From Zopfochytrium polystomum (Eukaryota > Chytridiomycota > Chytridiomycetes > Chytridiales > Chytridiaceae), in the NCBI GenBank assembly GCA_025765615.1, contig JAIVFJ010000021.1, positions 310,001 through 374,000 of the forward strand: DNA of 64,000 nt. Direction: 5' to 3'. Below, in pieces: positions 10,289 to 21,308 of the stretch (positions are counted from its first letter, which is position 1; each line of letters starts with the position of its first letter). The translations under genes were made by a program, and so were the position numbers. Under the pieces are notes generated by a model that had not been told where the DNA came from, searched no databases, and was given only the letters and a program-made list of their open reading frames with translations.

Positions 10289-13200
10289 TTACATCAGATG
10301 GTGGTGGTAGAGGAATTGGGAGAGTTCAGGAGTAAATTTGGCCCAAGTGTTGAAGAGGGGAGGATGGTCAATGTAGGAGAGGAGGACTGAGTGAATGTTG
10401 CCAGAACGGTCAGGACAGAGTGCAAGGACTTGAGAGATATCACAGAGGTGAAGAGGGAGTGGAGTGAAAACATCAGGAGTGCAGGAGAAGTAAGGGCAGA
10501 GCTTTTCAGGATGGAAAACAGGGTGGATACGCCAAGAAGGGGGAAAGTCAAGTTTGTAAGAAATACCAAGTTTTTCAATGATTTTGAAAGGGCCATAAAA
10601 TTGAGCAGAAAGTTTGGGGGAAGGACGACCAGTTTGGTTAGGGGGAACGAAATCAACAGCACAAACGAGAACAAGATCACCGACTGTGAAAGGGTCAGGG
10701 CGACGGGAGCAGTTGGCATATGCGGGTTGACGGTCCTGGGCGCGCTGAAGAAGGTCTTTCGCAACAGAAAGGCGGGCTGTAAGGTTGTCAAGGGTGGCAT
10801 TTTGGTGGATAGGAATGCCAAGGGACAGAGGAGACAGGGGATGTTGGCCCGAATCAAGGAAGAATGGTGTCGATCCAGTGCTGGCGTTGATCGAATCGTT
10901 AATTCCAAACTCAACAGCAGTGAGGTGAAGATCCCAATCGCGTTGGTCCCACGCGACGTAGTCACAGAGTGCTGAAATAATCCAAGCATTTTTGTTCTCC
11001 GTTTGACCATCAGTCTGAGGGTGGTAAGCAGTTGACATATCCAGGCGAGTGCAGAGAAGGGAGGTAAGCTGCTGCCAGAAGGGGAAATAAACTTCGAGTC
11101 ACGGTCGCTAATGATCACACGGGGAAGACCATGGTGACGCCAAACGTTGTCAAAGAACTGGAGAGCGAAGTCACGAGCAGTGTCTGACATGCGGCTGGGC
11201 CAGATGTGGGTACGTTTAGTGGCTGAGTCAACTACAACTGCAAGGGCATTGTGTCCACGTTCTGTTAGGGGAAGCTTTGTAATGAAGTCAACAGTAATGG
11301 TGTGCCACAGGTGAGGCGCGATGTTGTGAGGATGAAGAAGACCAAATTGTTGACGACATTCAATACAGTTACACTGACAGGTGTCACACGTTCGTACATA
11401 TTGTTGGATATCGGAGTGGAGACGTGGCCAGTGATAAGTCCGAATGACTCGTTCAGCTGTACGCTCCCAACTTCCGTGAATCGTCTCATCATGGGCAGCT
11501 GTGATCAGGGAAGGCCGGATGGCTGCGGGTGCGTAAAGTCGTAAGACAGTAGCGTCGCGAAAGTAGAGAAGTCTGTTGATGCGGGTGTATCGACGGAGGT
11601 GTGGACGGGGGGTTCGGCAAGTCGATCCAGCGACTCGACGATTGTGAGGTACTCTGGGTCTGTATTGTAGTGGCGACGCAACAAATCCGCAGTGATTGAA
11701 GTCGTGACTGAGATATTAAAGAGGACAAAGGAATCTTTGCCAGTCTGCGTTGAGACCTCCAAGGTGTGGTGGCGTCGTGAAAGAACGTCAGCAATAGAAT
11801 CCCACTTTCCAGGGACCCATTCAATTTCAAAGTCAAAAGATTCGATGTGTTCCAACCAACGTAGCTGAACAGGACGGAGCTTGGGTTGGTCGGTGAGGTG
11901 ACAAAGTGAATGTGTTCAGTCAACAAGATATGGGCGATGTTGCTTCAAACCCTCTGCCAGTGCAAGCAGTTCACCCTCATAAGGATGATAGTTGGATTCT
12001 GCTGGGTTGCACTTGCGAGATGCAAAAGCAATGTGAAGTTGCGTTCCATCATCAGCGAGGTTGATAAAGATGAGAGCCAACAGCAAGTTTTGACCAGTCA
12101 GTTGCGAGGTAGACAGTACGTGACTGACAAGGAACTGAGAGGAGTGATGATTGTATTGGAAACAATAATTCACTTGAGGGATGGGACAGGTCCCCCATCC
12201 CCCTTTTATACCTTTTGAGAGTGTTCCTTGTCAAGACTCAAAGAAAGTTCCAGAAAGAGCAATTAGCAATACAATCATACCAATGATACCAATGACAACA
12301 AGACAAGTCAGGAAAGCAAAGAAGGTTCCAGAAGGTTCCACAAGGTTCCATGAAGGAATGTTCTAGAAGGTTCCAGAAGGTTCCATGAAGGAATGTTCTA
12401 GAATGTTCCAGAAGGTTCCAGAAGGTTCCAGAGGTTTCCAGAGGGTGATTCATAACAGTGACCGATCAAAGAAGGCAAGGTTCTCCGGACGAGCGAGCGC
12501 TTGTTTGACAGAGAGGAAGACATGCTCATTGTCAGGAGTCCATGTGAATGGTGTAGCCTTCGTAATGGTCTCGCCTCGGCGAAGTAGATCCGACAGCGGT
12601 GTGAGGACTTTAGCATGATGTGGGATGAAGCGATGCAAGGTGTTCGAAAGTCCAAGAAATGCATGCAGTTTGGTCCATGAGCGTGGCGATTCAAAATCAC
12701 AAATAGAGTCAAGCCAAGAAGGAAGAACAGAAACATGGCTGCGTGAGATGTGGTAACCTAAATACTTTACTTCAGACTGCAAGAATCGGCATTTGTGTAA
12801 GCGGCAATGAAACTGGTTGTCCCGAAGGCGACGAAGAACAGAACGCAGGTGCTCAAGGTGCTCTGCGTAGGTTTGAGAAAATACAAGAAGATAATCAAGG
12901 TAGACTGTCAGGTAGAGGTCGACCATATCGTGAAAGATACGATTCGTGGTGGCCTAGAATGTTGCCGGTGCGTTTGCAAGACCAAGAGGCATTACTACCC
13001 ATTCGAAATGACCATACTTCGTACAAAAGGCAGTTTTGTAGCGGTCCTCAGCAGCTACAAGGATCTGATGATAGCCTGAGGCAAGGTCAAGTGAGGTGAA
13101 ATGACGAGCGCCCTGCAAGCGATCCAGAATCTCTACGATGTTAGGAAGTGCTGTGCGGTCACGGACAGTGTTCTTGTTAAGAAGACGATAATCAAAAACC

Positions 13201-14383
13201 AAACGAAGCTTGTCCTTTTGGTGAACAAAGAAGATCGGTGCTCTGTACGGTGAAACTGAATGACGAATGCGGTCGTTGTCCAACAGGAACTTCAACTCAG
13301 AGCGAAGTGCTTCAAGTTCTTCTTCGCTCATTGGATAAATTGGCTTAAATGGTGGCGGCTGTGAAGGATCAGCAAGAGGAATGGTATGATCAAGACCACG
13401 AGACGGTGGTGCACCCTCAAAGGTTGAGAAAACTTCAGGAAACTCTTCTATAATTGCTCGTACTTTTGGGTCAAGTTTCTCAAGAGCGGCTTTATCTGCG
13501 TTATCAGAGTCCTGAGTGGTGCGCTTGTAGTCTGGCGGTGCATCCACGGCAGACGCAGTGACATTGAACAGAACACCCCACTTCACATTGTCCTTGCGAA
13601 TGGCACGACGAAAGGCTTGTGCAGTGCAGAGCTCAACATCAATGTTCGAAAGCTGGGAGTACAAGAGATGGCCGTCACGAAGTTGTAAGGTCTTCAGATT
13701 CCAATCAATGATAGGGTTGAACTTCTCAAGCCAATCCATTCCAAGAATAATGTCATATGCGATGCGTGTTGCAACAAGGTTGTGAATAAACTCCAAATTT
13801 CCAAATGAAAATTCCAGCTGTTGGTGTAAAGATGCTTTCAACTTCGTGTCACCATCTGCAAGATTGACTAAAAGATTACGCCCTTTTTTGTTGTATGGTA
13901 CTAAGTTTTCACTGATGAATGAATGACTAGCACCTGAATTGACAAGGATTTTGATCAGATGACTTTTGAATACTCCATGGAAAACTAATAGCTTTGAAGG
14001 TGAGTTGGCACTACGTGAAACGTGGTACAAATACAACTTATACTGCGGGGGTACTGAAGTCTCTGCCAAATGTACAACGCAGGCCAGAGCGGCAGATGCA
14101 GCGGCTCCGGTCGACGCATCTACTGGCGCGTCGTCTCCAACGACGGGCCTCTGCGAGGTGGCCTGTTTGTCGGATCTGAGTTTTTTGGTTTTTTGTTGGG
14201 ATGCATGCACTTATCAATTGTGTGATTATGGGCTCTACAAAAGGTACACCATCCTTTCTCTTTATACTCAGCTCGTTCTGCAGGTGTGAGAGGTGCGAAA
14301 CGGATGGTGGTTGTGGTGGACGACTGAGCCAAGGTGTGATTCGACTTTACTTTCAAACGAGCTTTCATTGCATCAACTTCCAT
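10289..14383 (-). pseudogene. pol of element A (protease-RT-RNase H-integrase), inactivated
   Basis: Reading down the minus strand, a CCHC knuckle (CTFCRAHNHTIDKC, about 14240-14285) ends the Gag part. The protease then has LVNSGASHSF, where the catalytic Asp is replaced by Asn. RT follows with FVHQKDKLRLVFDYR and LDLASGYHQI; its frame stops near 12954 and resumes in another frame with VYLDYLLVFS, where the second catalytic Asp of YLDD is Tyr. RNase H begins, is broken by the solo LTR at 12125-12457, and resumes with ATDWSKLAVGSHLYQ. The linker domain has WVPGKWDSIADVLSRR. Integrase retains the DSATKRT region, SDRDSKF and YHPQTDGQTEN. A degenerate chromodomain-like end (YIDHPPLFNTW) closes the reading frame at 10289. 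Multiple frame changes make it non-functional. Confidence 0.9.
12120..12462 (-). mobile_element. solo LTR of the element B family nested in element A
   Basis: The LTR at 12125-12457 is flanked on both sides by the 5-bp duplication GTGAC (12120-12124 and 12458-12462). It matches the LTRs at 21001 and 25911 but begins TGACAAGG, so the outer 30-odd bases of the family end are missing while TG...CA ends and a TSD are still present. It retains the TATA signal (12203-12210), the self-priming 11-mer (12165-12175) and the GAA/TTC repeat array. It cuts the RNase H region of element A and so is younger than that element. Confidence 0.9.
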
Positions 14384-14398
14384 AGGATCCGAGACTTC

Positions 14399-15517
14399 CT
14401 AGATGCGGGGACGAGGAGGCGAGCGTCGACGATGCTGGGAAATGTGAACAGTAGCTGGCGCTTTACCCTTAGAAGACCAAATGATTTCGTCCAGCCGTTT
14501 GGCTTTTGCCTGGAGCTCCTGAAGATTGTCATCAATTTCGTAGAGTTCTGGTCGAGACTGGAGTTCGGTCTTCAGGCCTAGGAGATACAGGGTACAAGCA
14601 AGCTTCATAGACATGCTGTTTGCTGCTTCTCGTTGGATGGTGCTGTTAAAACGATACGAAAAATCCTGCGCAGAAGTCTTCTGTCTGAGGTCCTTCAGAA
14701 GAGCGACAGCCTTGTTGTACGCTAAAGTTGACAGGAAGTTCGAATTAATCCAGTTTTGATATTCAGCCCATGTCATATTCGTTCGAGTTGCAAGTGAAAG
14801 GGTTTGCCAGAGTTGGTAAGCCTGTCCTGTAAGGCCAGTACGAATCCATGAGACGAACGTCAGGTGCTTGCGGAAAATTGCAGGTTCGCCATCTGCACGA
14901 AATTTGTATAGCAAGCATTCCTTGTGGCAGTGCGAAAGATACTCTCTGACAGCGGTTTGGCATTCGTGTGATGGAAGCTTCAAGCATGAACCATCAAACG
15001 TTGGGGGCTTTGCAGAAGGCATTCGAAAACCAGGAAGTGGGGCGGGAGCTGTGGGTACCGGAGCCGCAACAGGTGGCGGTGCGGGCATGGCAGCTTGTGC
15101 ACGAATCATTGCTTGCACTGCTGCTGCGACGATAGCCTGCATTTGAACTTCTGAAAGTTTGACGTGGACAGGCGTTGGTTGTGATGAACCAGCTGTGGGA
15201 AGCGAGGAGAGGCTGGTGACGGGGGCGTTGTCTTGATCCAACGACAATGAAGAGAGCGGCGGGAACTCGCTACGGTACGCCGAGAGGGTCGGAATAGGCA
15301 CTGGAACTACGAGGGTCGCTGCGGTAGTCGGAGTTGGCATGGTGTTAGCAGTGTTAACGAATGCAAAGGCCGATCCGCCCTGTGCAGATTGGTAGCCTGA
15401 GCTACTTCCTTCAGTTGTCTCTGGTGAACAGGAACGAGATCTGTGCTGCTGGTGGTGTTGTGTCTGACGTTCGTGGCGTTGTGTACGGTGCGACTGAGCA
15501 GGCATCGAGGTCGACAT
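14399..15517 (-). CDS. gag of element A
   Basis: This 372-residue reading frame has an N-terminal Gln/His/Arg/Ser-rich part, a Pro/Ala-rich linker and a retrotransposon capsid-type domain (PTFDGSCLKLPS, WIRTGLTGQAYQLWQTL, ALLKDLRQKTSAQDFSYRFN). It ends with RRRSPPRPR. The zinc knuckle that normally ends Gag is in a neighbouring frame just downstream (about 14285). The frame is open, but its partner pol is dead, so any product would be only a relic structural protein. Confidence 0.75.
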   Translation of the reverse strand: MSTSMPAQSHRTQRHERQTQHHQQHRSRSCSPETTEGSSSGYQSAQGGSAFAFVNTANTMPTPTTAATLVVPVPIPTLSAYRSEFPPLSSLSLDQDNAPVTSLSSLPTAGSSQPTPVHVKLSEVQMQAIVAAAVQAMIRAQAAMPAPPPVAAPVPTAPAPLPGFRMPSAKPPTFDGSCLKLPSHECQTAVREYLSHCHKECLLYKFRADGEPAIFRKHLTFVSWIRTGLTGQAYQLWQTLSLATRTNMTWAEYQNWINSNFLSTLAYNKAVALLKDLRQKTSAQDFSYRFNSTIQREAANSMSMKLACTLYLLGLKTELQSRPELYEIDDNLQELQAKAKRLDEIIWSSKGKAPATVHISQHRRRSPPRPRI

Positions 15518-15577
15518 CGCAGATCACGAGGTGGGAAGTGGGAGATAGATCTGGTACTGGAACGAACCAGCTATCTG

Positions 15578-15586
15578 CTGCTACCA
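15578..15586 (-). other. primer binding site of element A (initiator-Met type)
   Basis: On the element strand TGGTAGCAG starts two bases inside the 5' LTR. It matches the complement of the 3' end of eukaryotic initiator tRNA-Met (ending CUGCUACCA in many species). This is the classical tRNA-primed arrangement, unlike element B in the same window. Confidence 0.65.
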
Positions 15587-15588
15587 AA

Positions 15589-15752
15589 TGTGAGGGAGCC
15601 ACGACGGTGCGTGGCGAGGGTCGCGAAGGGTCGGAATCTGCGGGAGCAGGTGGAGAAGTTTAGGCTGCGTTGGCGACGTAATGAACAAGGAAAAATTTCT
15701 CCTATTGGTGGTTTTTGTGACTTGCAGGAAAAACAAACGAAATTCCGTCACA
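15589..15752 (-). repeat. 5' LTR of element A
   Basis: This is the 164-bp partner of 10091-10252. It lies upstream of gag in element orientation. The TSD copy TCCAG follows at 15753-15757. Confidence 0.9.
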
Positions 15753-15757
15753 TCCAG

Positions 15758-16113
15758 TGAAATAAAAAATTTCCGGTGCGGGTGAACCTTTTCCCGGGTC
15801 CCCCTGTGGTGGTGCAGAAAAAAATTTCTCTCGCTCAAACGAAAAAAAAAAAAAGAAAAAAAAAGGGAAATGTCATTCTTTGCAGGCATAACTGCGTGGA
15901 AACCCCCAAAAAAGGAAAAACGAGAGTATGAAGGGGGGGAACGTTCGATGAGGGGGTTACGGGACACAAGTAAAAGGGGAGTGGTAGTAAGAAAAAGAAA
16001 AAGGCGTGTGTAGAAAGTAAGGGTTGACGAAAGAGCGAGGGGGAGTGCATAAGTAAGGTGAGACGAGACTAGCGCGCGCGGGGCGCGCGCACGCGGCCGC
16101 GCAACCCCCCACC
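15758..16113. other. intergenic gap, no gene seen
   Basis: The gap holds A-rich runs, a TTTCCGGTGCGGG stretch that recalls the TTCCGGTG motifs near 8.7 kb (possibly the far side of the interrupted Harbinger unit), and a GC-rich CG-repeat patch at about 16070-16100 next to the SET gene stop. No coding or RNA gene is evident. Confidence 0.4.
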
Positions 16114-16655
16114 TCACTTTGCCGTCCTCGCCTTCTCCCACAAGCGCAAGACGTGCGGGGCAAACGTCGTTGCGTGCGCTTTGCGCTCCTCCTCCGTCAG
16201 GAACCTTGCGCCGCGGACGTGGCACCCGCCGTCGCTGCCGCCGCCGCACCAGCAGCGGAACGGCTGGTCCATCTCCCACTCGGTGGACGGGTAGAAGAAG
16301 GTCACCTGCGCGCCGGCGGGGATGTCCTGCACGGCCACGACGCGCTTGTTGGGGATGTCGAGGGCGACCGTGGGCGTGCACGAGTGGTTCTTTTTTTGAT
16401 TTTTTTGATTTTTTGTTTGGGAGTGGAGCGTGAATTGTGAGTTGGTTGAGTGAGTGGGTGGGGCGCAGTGAGTGATCGAGCGTGTGTGTGGGTTGTGGGG
16501 GGGAGAGTGATTGAGTGATTTGGTTGGACGGTTGTGATTGGGGCGCGTGACAGCGAGCGGGCGGGGGGTTGAACGAACGCGCGCGGAGATGAGATCGGAT
16601 GAATTAATTGGCGTGTTGTGCAGAGAGAGAGGAGAGAGAGAGAGTGAGAGTGAGA

Positions 16656-16697
<42 letters not shown>

Positions 16698-16832
16698 AGG
16701 AGACACGCTCCACCATAGTCGCAGACGTCAGCTTTCCGTCACGTTCGTTCCGAAAAAAGAAAAGAGAAAAGAAGAAAACAGGGGGGCCGTGTGGCTTGCC
16801 CAGTCGGGTCCTATTGCACACACACACACACA

Positions 16833-16895
<63 letters not shown>

Positions 16896-17502
16896 CTCTC
16901 TCGCTGCACTTCTCCCAAAAACTCACCATGTAAACGAGGTTCGACTCTGGCAGCAGCTCAATGTGCTCGTTGTCGCCGACCTGCACGGTACTCCAGCGTT
17001 TCGCGGCCACCAGCTCGCCGACGAGCGGCGCCACGACGTCGCCCTTCTTGAAGGCGCGCGTCGTCACGAGCGACGACCCAAACTCGCCTTCGCCCACCCG
17101 CACTACCTGCAGGTGGCGGAACGCCTCCGCTCCGGCGGCAGTTGGGCCGAACGGCAACGCGCGGGCGATGGTCGCCGTCGTCGGTGTGGTCGTCGTTGCT
17201 GGGGTGGTTGCTGTTGCAGCTGTTGCAGCCGTTGTTGTTGTTGTTGTTGTTGCGGTGACTGTGGCGGCGGCGGCGGCGCTCAGAGGCGTTTGCGGCGTGT
17301 TGGTCGACGTCGCTCTGGTTGACGACGCTCTCGTTGGAGCGGCAGCGGCAGCGGCGGCCGACGAGGAGGATGGCAGCCGCCGCCGCCACCGCGGCAGTAG
17401 CAGCAGCGGGGCCTCGCGCGCGGTGGTGGTGGCTGTGTGCGCAGAGGAGGAAGCCGCCGCCGCCGCCGCCGCCGTAAGAACGGGCCTGGACAGTCTGATC
17501 AT
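16114..17502 (-). CDS. SET-domain protein with post-SET-like Cys motif
   Basis: Exon 1 (17502 to about 16929) has an Ala/Thr/Ser-rich low-complexity N-terminus, then FRHLQVVRVGEGEFGSSLVT, FKKGDVVAPLVGE and IELLPESNLVYM, which is the N-terminal half of a SET fold. The intron starts at ATG|GTGAGT and ends in an A-rich stretch before NHSCTPTVALDI. This is the NHSC block of SET methyltransferases; VVAVQDIPAGAQVTFFYPST and CWCGG...C follow. The second motif corresponds to the G-E-L-T-F/Y-Y catalytic region (FFYPSTEW here). SET proteins transfer methyl from S-adenosylmethionine to lysine on histones or other proteins. The substrate is not predictable; the FFYPSTEW/CWCG type occurs in small stand-alone SET proteins. 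The intron carries long (GA)n and (CT)n tracts. Confidence 0.75.
16620..16693. repeat. (GA)n microsatellite in the SET gene intron
   Basis: An imperfect GA dinucleotide tract of about 74 bp lies in the intron of the SET-domain gene. Confidence 0.85.
16827..16902. repeat. (CT)n microsatellite in the SET gene intron
   Basis: A tract of CT repeats of about 70 bp, preceded by a short (CA)n run at 16815-16831. It is the reverse complement of the (GA)n tract 130 bp away, so the two could pair in the pre-mRNA. Confidence 0.85.
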
Positions 17503-18303
17503 GGGTGTGGTTTGTTTGGACGAGAGGACGAGAGGACGAGAGGAGTTGTTGTTGATGGTTGTGTCGCGTTGTTTTTCTTCTTTTTCTGCTTCTTCTTCTT
17601 TCTTCTTCTTTTTATTCTTTTCTGATTTTTTATTTTATTTTATTTTATTTTATTTTATTTGTTTGAATTTGTTTCACCCCCTTTTAGGACGCTTTTTGGA
17701 GTGCTTTCTTCTTCAGACAGACACGGCAAGGAAGTCGCCTCAATTAATTTCAATTTGTCCTTTTTGGAAAATATCCCAAAAAACATGAGAGGACAGCAGT
17801 GCCAGTGGCGGAGAGACAGCGGGAGAAGAACCCCTTCCACAGAGACAAAAACGACCACTGTGGGGCGAAAAAAAAAAAAAACAACCGGAACAGCGCATGG
17901 ATGACGAACGGCCTGGAGATACGCCGAACAACAGGAAAGAAAAAAAGCAGCCAAACAATTCAACCGAGGCGATGGTGCATTATTAAATATTAATTAAGTA
18001 TTGATTCTTAGGTGTGGTAAAGTGAGTCTCTCCCGCTGCTTCCCCCAGGCGGCAAGCAAAATTCTCCGTTTCTGTGGAAAATGCAATGGTGCAGTGGCCA
18101 AACTCTGACATCCAGCGTTGTTTCTAGCGAGGGGACAACATCAACATCATGGCGGTTGTTCACCTCAGATTATTCTTGCGTCAGATATTACAGCAATATC
18201 CTGAAACCTTTGCTGAGCGACCCACTCACGAAGTCAAATACAATTCGCAACAGATAGGGCAAGAGACTGACAGCTGGATTGCAAGAAACAAAATGGAGAC
18301 AAA
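17503..18303. other. intergenic, upstream of the SET gene
   Basis: The stretch is T-rich near 17565-17660, including a TTTTA tandem run. I see no conserved coding region or RNA gene. Confidence 0.4.
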
Positions 18304-19611
18304 CTAGTTTTGTTTTGGTATTGTCAGGTCTGTCTGACGCCCAGTCACAGGTGACATCGCAAGTGGATTGCTCACCAAAGTTTTCAAGATATCGCTGTTA
18401 TACATTCCAGGTGAAAGTGTCAACAGGGAGGCTTTGGGCAGGGATGTGATTGCTAGAGTTCGCTCAGGAGTGTGTGTAAACTTGTGCGAAGGTATCGAGC
18501 CGCCGCAGGTGTATGACTCAAGTGTCCCTATCAGTGACGAGTGATGTGTTGAAGTGGTGGCTGAAATGTCACAAGTGTGTGTCTGATGTGTTGCTGATGT
18601 CACGCATTGATTCACTGATGTGTTGTAGGTTTGAGATGTGTATGTTGCAATAACGGTTTGTTTTACATGGGGTGCTGCATCTCCAGTTGCTACTCTGCTG
18701 GGGGCTGCCCAGCTGTCCCCTATTTATAGCAGGGTGCTGGAGGGACAGTTGGGAGGCAGAGGCACAGCCTGGAAGGCATCTCTGAATAACAATGCCTGGG
18801 AGGCAAAGAGTCAGGAAACCTTCGAGTGGCCCAGCTGGGAGATGATGACACCCTGTTGCATCAGGCTGATGTGGCCAAACTCCATGGAGTGTGTGAGCAA
18901 AGAAGTGATTGTGGCTCCCATTATTCCTATCTAATTGCTAGTGTAAAGCACAACGATGAGGTGGATCTGGCCAGTGGATCGAAACCTCAGGAACCTTCCC
19001 AAGCACTCATATAGCGCTGAAATACCCTCAAGAGAGTACCAACGGGCCAGAGGATCTTGAATAAACTATTACCAATGTGCTTACACTCCAACTGTGATGG
19101 CACACGACGTCATACAAACTAACTTGCCTCTGCACACCAACTTGAGATTAAAAAGATGGACAAAGCTTCCTGCTACAGGAAAGCCAACAGTTGCAATGTT
19201 TTGCAGTTGTAATCGCAAAGCGGCTCACCATCATTCCTGGGGCAAAAGAGCTCCACAGGGCTCGTGGTTACAACTTTATGTAGCATGGAGCTCTGTCAGC
19301 ACCCTATTCATTGGTTACATGATGGACAAATCCGATTATACTGCAGATATGAACAGCCCTACTAGATAGTCGGTTCACAGCTTTGCTGTCCCGCGATGCA
19401 GCTTGTAACCAAGTTTCCTGCCATAATCGCGATTGACGTTATCAAATATAACGAGAAGCTCCATACGGCTGTTTGGTTACAATTAGCCTCTGTGACGGCA
19501 GTTCAGGTCCCTCTGGTATTGCAATGAGTTAAAATAAGATATGGGAAGGCTATGCCTTACCACCTCATCTGCGAGGAAATTTGTAATCCAGCACCCCAGA
19601 GGGGAGCTGGA
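18304..19611 (-). other. unassigned repeat-like region, possible Helitron 3' part
   Basis: There are no convincing coding regions, only an open frame at 18304-18615 (minus) without a recognisable domain. On the minus strand the low-coordinate edge reads GTCAG-ACAGAC-CTGAC (a 5-bp stem), then 15 bases, then CTAG followed by T at 18304. This resembles the 3' hairpin plus CTRR-T terminus of Helitrons. A TATA-like box within an inverted TGTCCC/GGGACA pair occurs at about 18714-18755. The link to the Rep relic upstream is inference. Confidence 0.35.
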
Positions 19612-20992
19612 TTAAACTTTAAACTTTATTTTTGCAACTTTTGCATTGCTGATGCAATTATTGATCCAGCAAGATAGAAAGAGTATCCAATCTTTGATCT
19701 TCTGGCAACCTTTTTTGGAACCCTGGACTCTCCCAGAGTGATGACACCCTGTCATATGGAAAATCCTTCGCCATGAGGCCAGCCACGTTTTCACACATGA
19801 CAGAGCCACAAACGTGAGCCCAGTTGTTTGTTCTTTGGAGCCAATGTCAACATAAGCAGAAGCAAGCTGTAGAGGACAATGTGGATTCATAAATGGATCA
19901 TGCTCCTGAGAACAACTTGCAGTGACCTTTCCAGAAACTTCTTCAAAAATTATGTGTGTGCTCTCACACGCAGAGCAGGGAAATCCAAATCTACACCCAT
20001 CCTGCCTCTCTGAATAGCAGTATCCATTAGGCCTACAGACATGCTGCTGCACACAGTTGCACAATTCTTCATAATCCTTGGCCATTTCTTCAGCTTGATC
20101 AAGTATCCCTGAAATATCAACAGATGATGGATGGGGATCTGGAACAGTGCCAGTTGGATTCTGCACAGCCTGTCATGGATTGTAGGCAGAGATGATTGTG
20201 TCCACATTGTGGCAGACTCTTCTCTCAGCTGTCTTTCCTGCTTCAACAAGTTCACGCAGACTTTCTGGATCAAGATTCTCCACTTCCAGTGCTTCTGGAT
20301 TGGCCAGTTTCTTGGCAGCTTCTCTTCCAGTCCACACTTTGCCACACAGGTCCACAAGGCCAGGATCATTTGAAAGCTTGACAGCACCATGAGCATGAAC
20401 TGCTGTGCGCGCCTGCCACTCATATCTATACCAAATCCAATCATTCTTCAAGGTTTTTGAAAAGAAAGGTTTGACAAATCCTTCAAGGCGCTCTGTGAAA
20501 TACCAATCCACAAGGTGTTGGCACTGAGAAACTTGCAAAACCCTTTCTGCAGGGGATGCAAGAAGCCCTGCTGGCAGCAAGCAATGCAAATCTGGAAGAT
20601 GATTGTCTGCATAGCTGAAAGTGAAGAAAGCAGTTGCTGCACCCTGCTGAAAAGCAGCTTCCAACTCTTGCCGCTCCAATGCTGCCCAAAGCTCATCTAG
20701 AGACATTGCCTCATCTCCTGGGTTATGCTGCAAATAAATGGAAGCTTGTCCAAGACCCTTCAGCACTGTACCAAATCGTAGATCCAGAAAAGAAAACGTG
20801 CATGCTCTGCAAAAGGGTAGTAAAGCTTCCCAGAGGGATCACAAGGATCTGGCTCTGCATACTTCATCAAATGTGTCCATGCATCTTTCAATTCCACTTT
20901 ACGAGCACGTGCAAGCTTGGTTGGGTCTGCAAGGCCAAGAGGGAATAGCTTCACAAATGCAAGGGAGGCCAGATCTGTATGAGATTCCTAAT
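19612..20992 (-). pseudogene. Helitron Rep-helicase fragment (Helitron-like N domain)
   Basis: The minus strand reads FPLGLADPTKLARARKVEL, HLMKYAE and FAEHARFLFWIYDLVQ. After a frameshift near 20770 it continues with KGLGQASIYLQHNP, DEAMSLDELWAALE and FFTFSYADNHLPDLHCLLP, the N-terminal signature of Helitron replicases. The HUH-type metal site is seen as RTAVHAHGAVKL (HAH). CRFGFP and HDPFMNPHCPLQL, also typical, follow after an in-frame TGA at 20173-20175. No Pif1-type helicase domain is found downstream. The gene is broken by the frameshift, the stop and truncation. Element B inserted at its 5' edge (TSD ATGGG at 20996-21000). Confidence 0.75.
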
Positions 20993-21000
20993 CTCATGGG

Positions 21001-21308
21001 TGTCAGGAACAGGGCAGGACAGGACAAGGCAGACAAGGAACTGAGAGGAGTGATGATTGTATTGGAAACAATAATTCACTTGAGGGATGGGACAGGTCCC
21101 CCATCCCCCTTTTATACCTTTTGAGAGTCTTCCTTGTCAAGACTCAAAGAAAGTTCCAGAAAGAGCAATTAGTAATACAATGATACCAATGATACCAATG
21201 ACAACAAGACAAGTCAGGAAAGCAAAGAAGGTTCCAGAAGGTTCCACAAGGTTCCATGAAGGAATGTTCTAGAAGGTTCCAGAGGTTTCCAGAGGGTGAT
21301 TCATAACA
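21001..21308 (-). repeat. 3' LTR of element B
   Basis: This 308-bp LTR is shorter than its partner by one 45-bp unit of the GGTTCCAGAA/GAATGTTCTAGAA array. On the element strand the signals are the repeat array (U3), the TATA box (21110-21117) and the predicted RNA start (21081). On the + strand the first internal bases are TCATCTCCCCCTTTT, a polypurine tract (AAAAGGGGGAGATGA) on the element strand. Confidence 0.93.

Larger units (their letters stand above)
10091..15752 (-). mobile_element. Ty3/Gypsy LTR retrotransposon, degenerate (element A)
   Basis: Two direct repeats of 162 and 164 bp begin TGTGAGGGAG and end CCGTCACA (TG...CA ends with a TGTGA/TCACA inverted repeat). They are flanked by the 5-bp direct repeat TCCAG at 10086-10090 and 15753-15757. 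Inside, on the minus strand, are gag, a zinc knuckle, protease, RT, RNase H and integrase in Ty3/Gypsy order. The element is dead: the coding sequence is split into several frames, the protease active site reads NSGA instead of DSGA, the RT motif reads YLDY instead of YLDD, and a solo LTR of another family interrupts RNase H. It lies beside the Harbinger-like transposase fragment. Confidence 0.92.

Noticed and set aside
10391..10975. 194-codon plus-strand frame in element A
   Set aside because: It is antisense to the integrase region, whose motifs are clear on the minus strand.
12300..12450. Short regular GGTTCC/GAATGTTC repeats, considered as a CRISPR-like or satellite array
   Set aside because: There are no unique spacers, the units are inside an LTR, and the same array is in all family members. 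It is a promoter repeat.
16620..17330. Long frames rich in Arg-Glu, Ser-Leu or Ala-Val on both strands
   Set aside because: They are translations of (GA)n/(CT)n and GC-rich low-complexity DNA within the SET gene exon and intron, without domain content.
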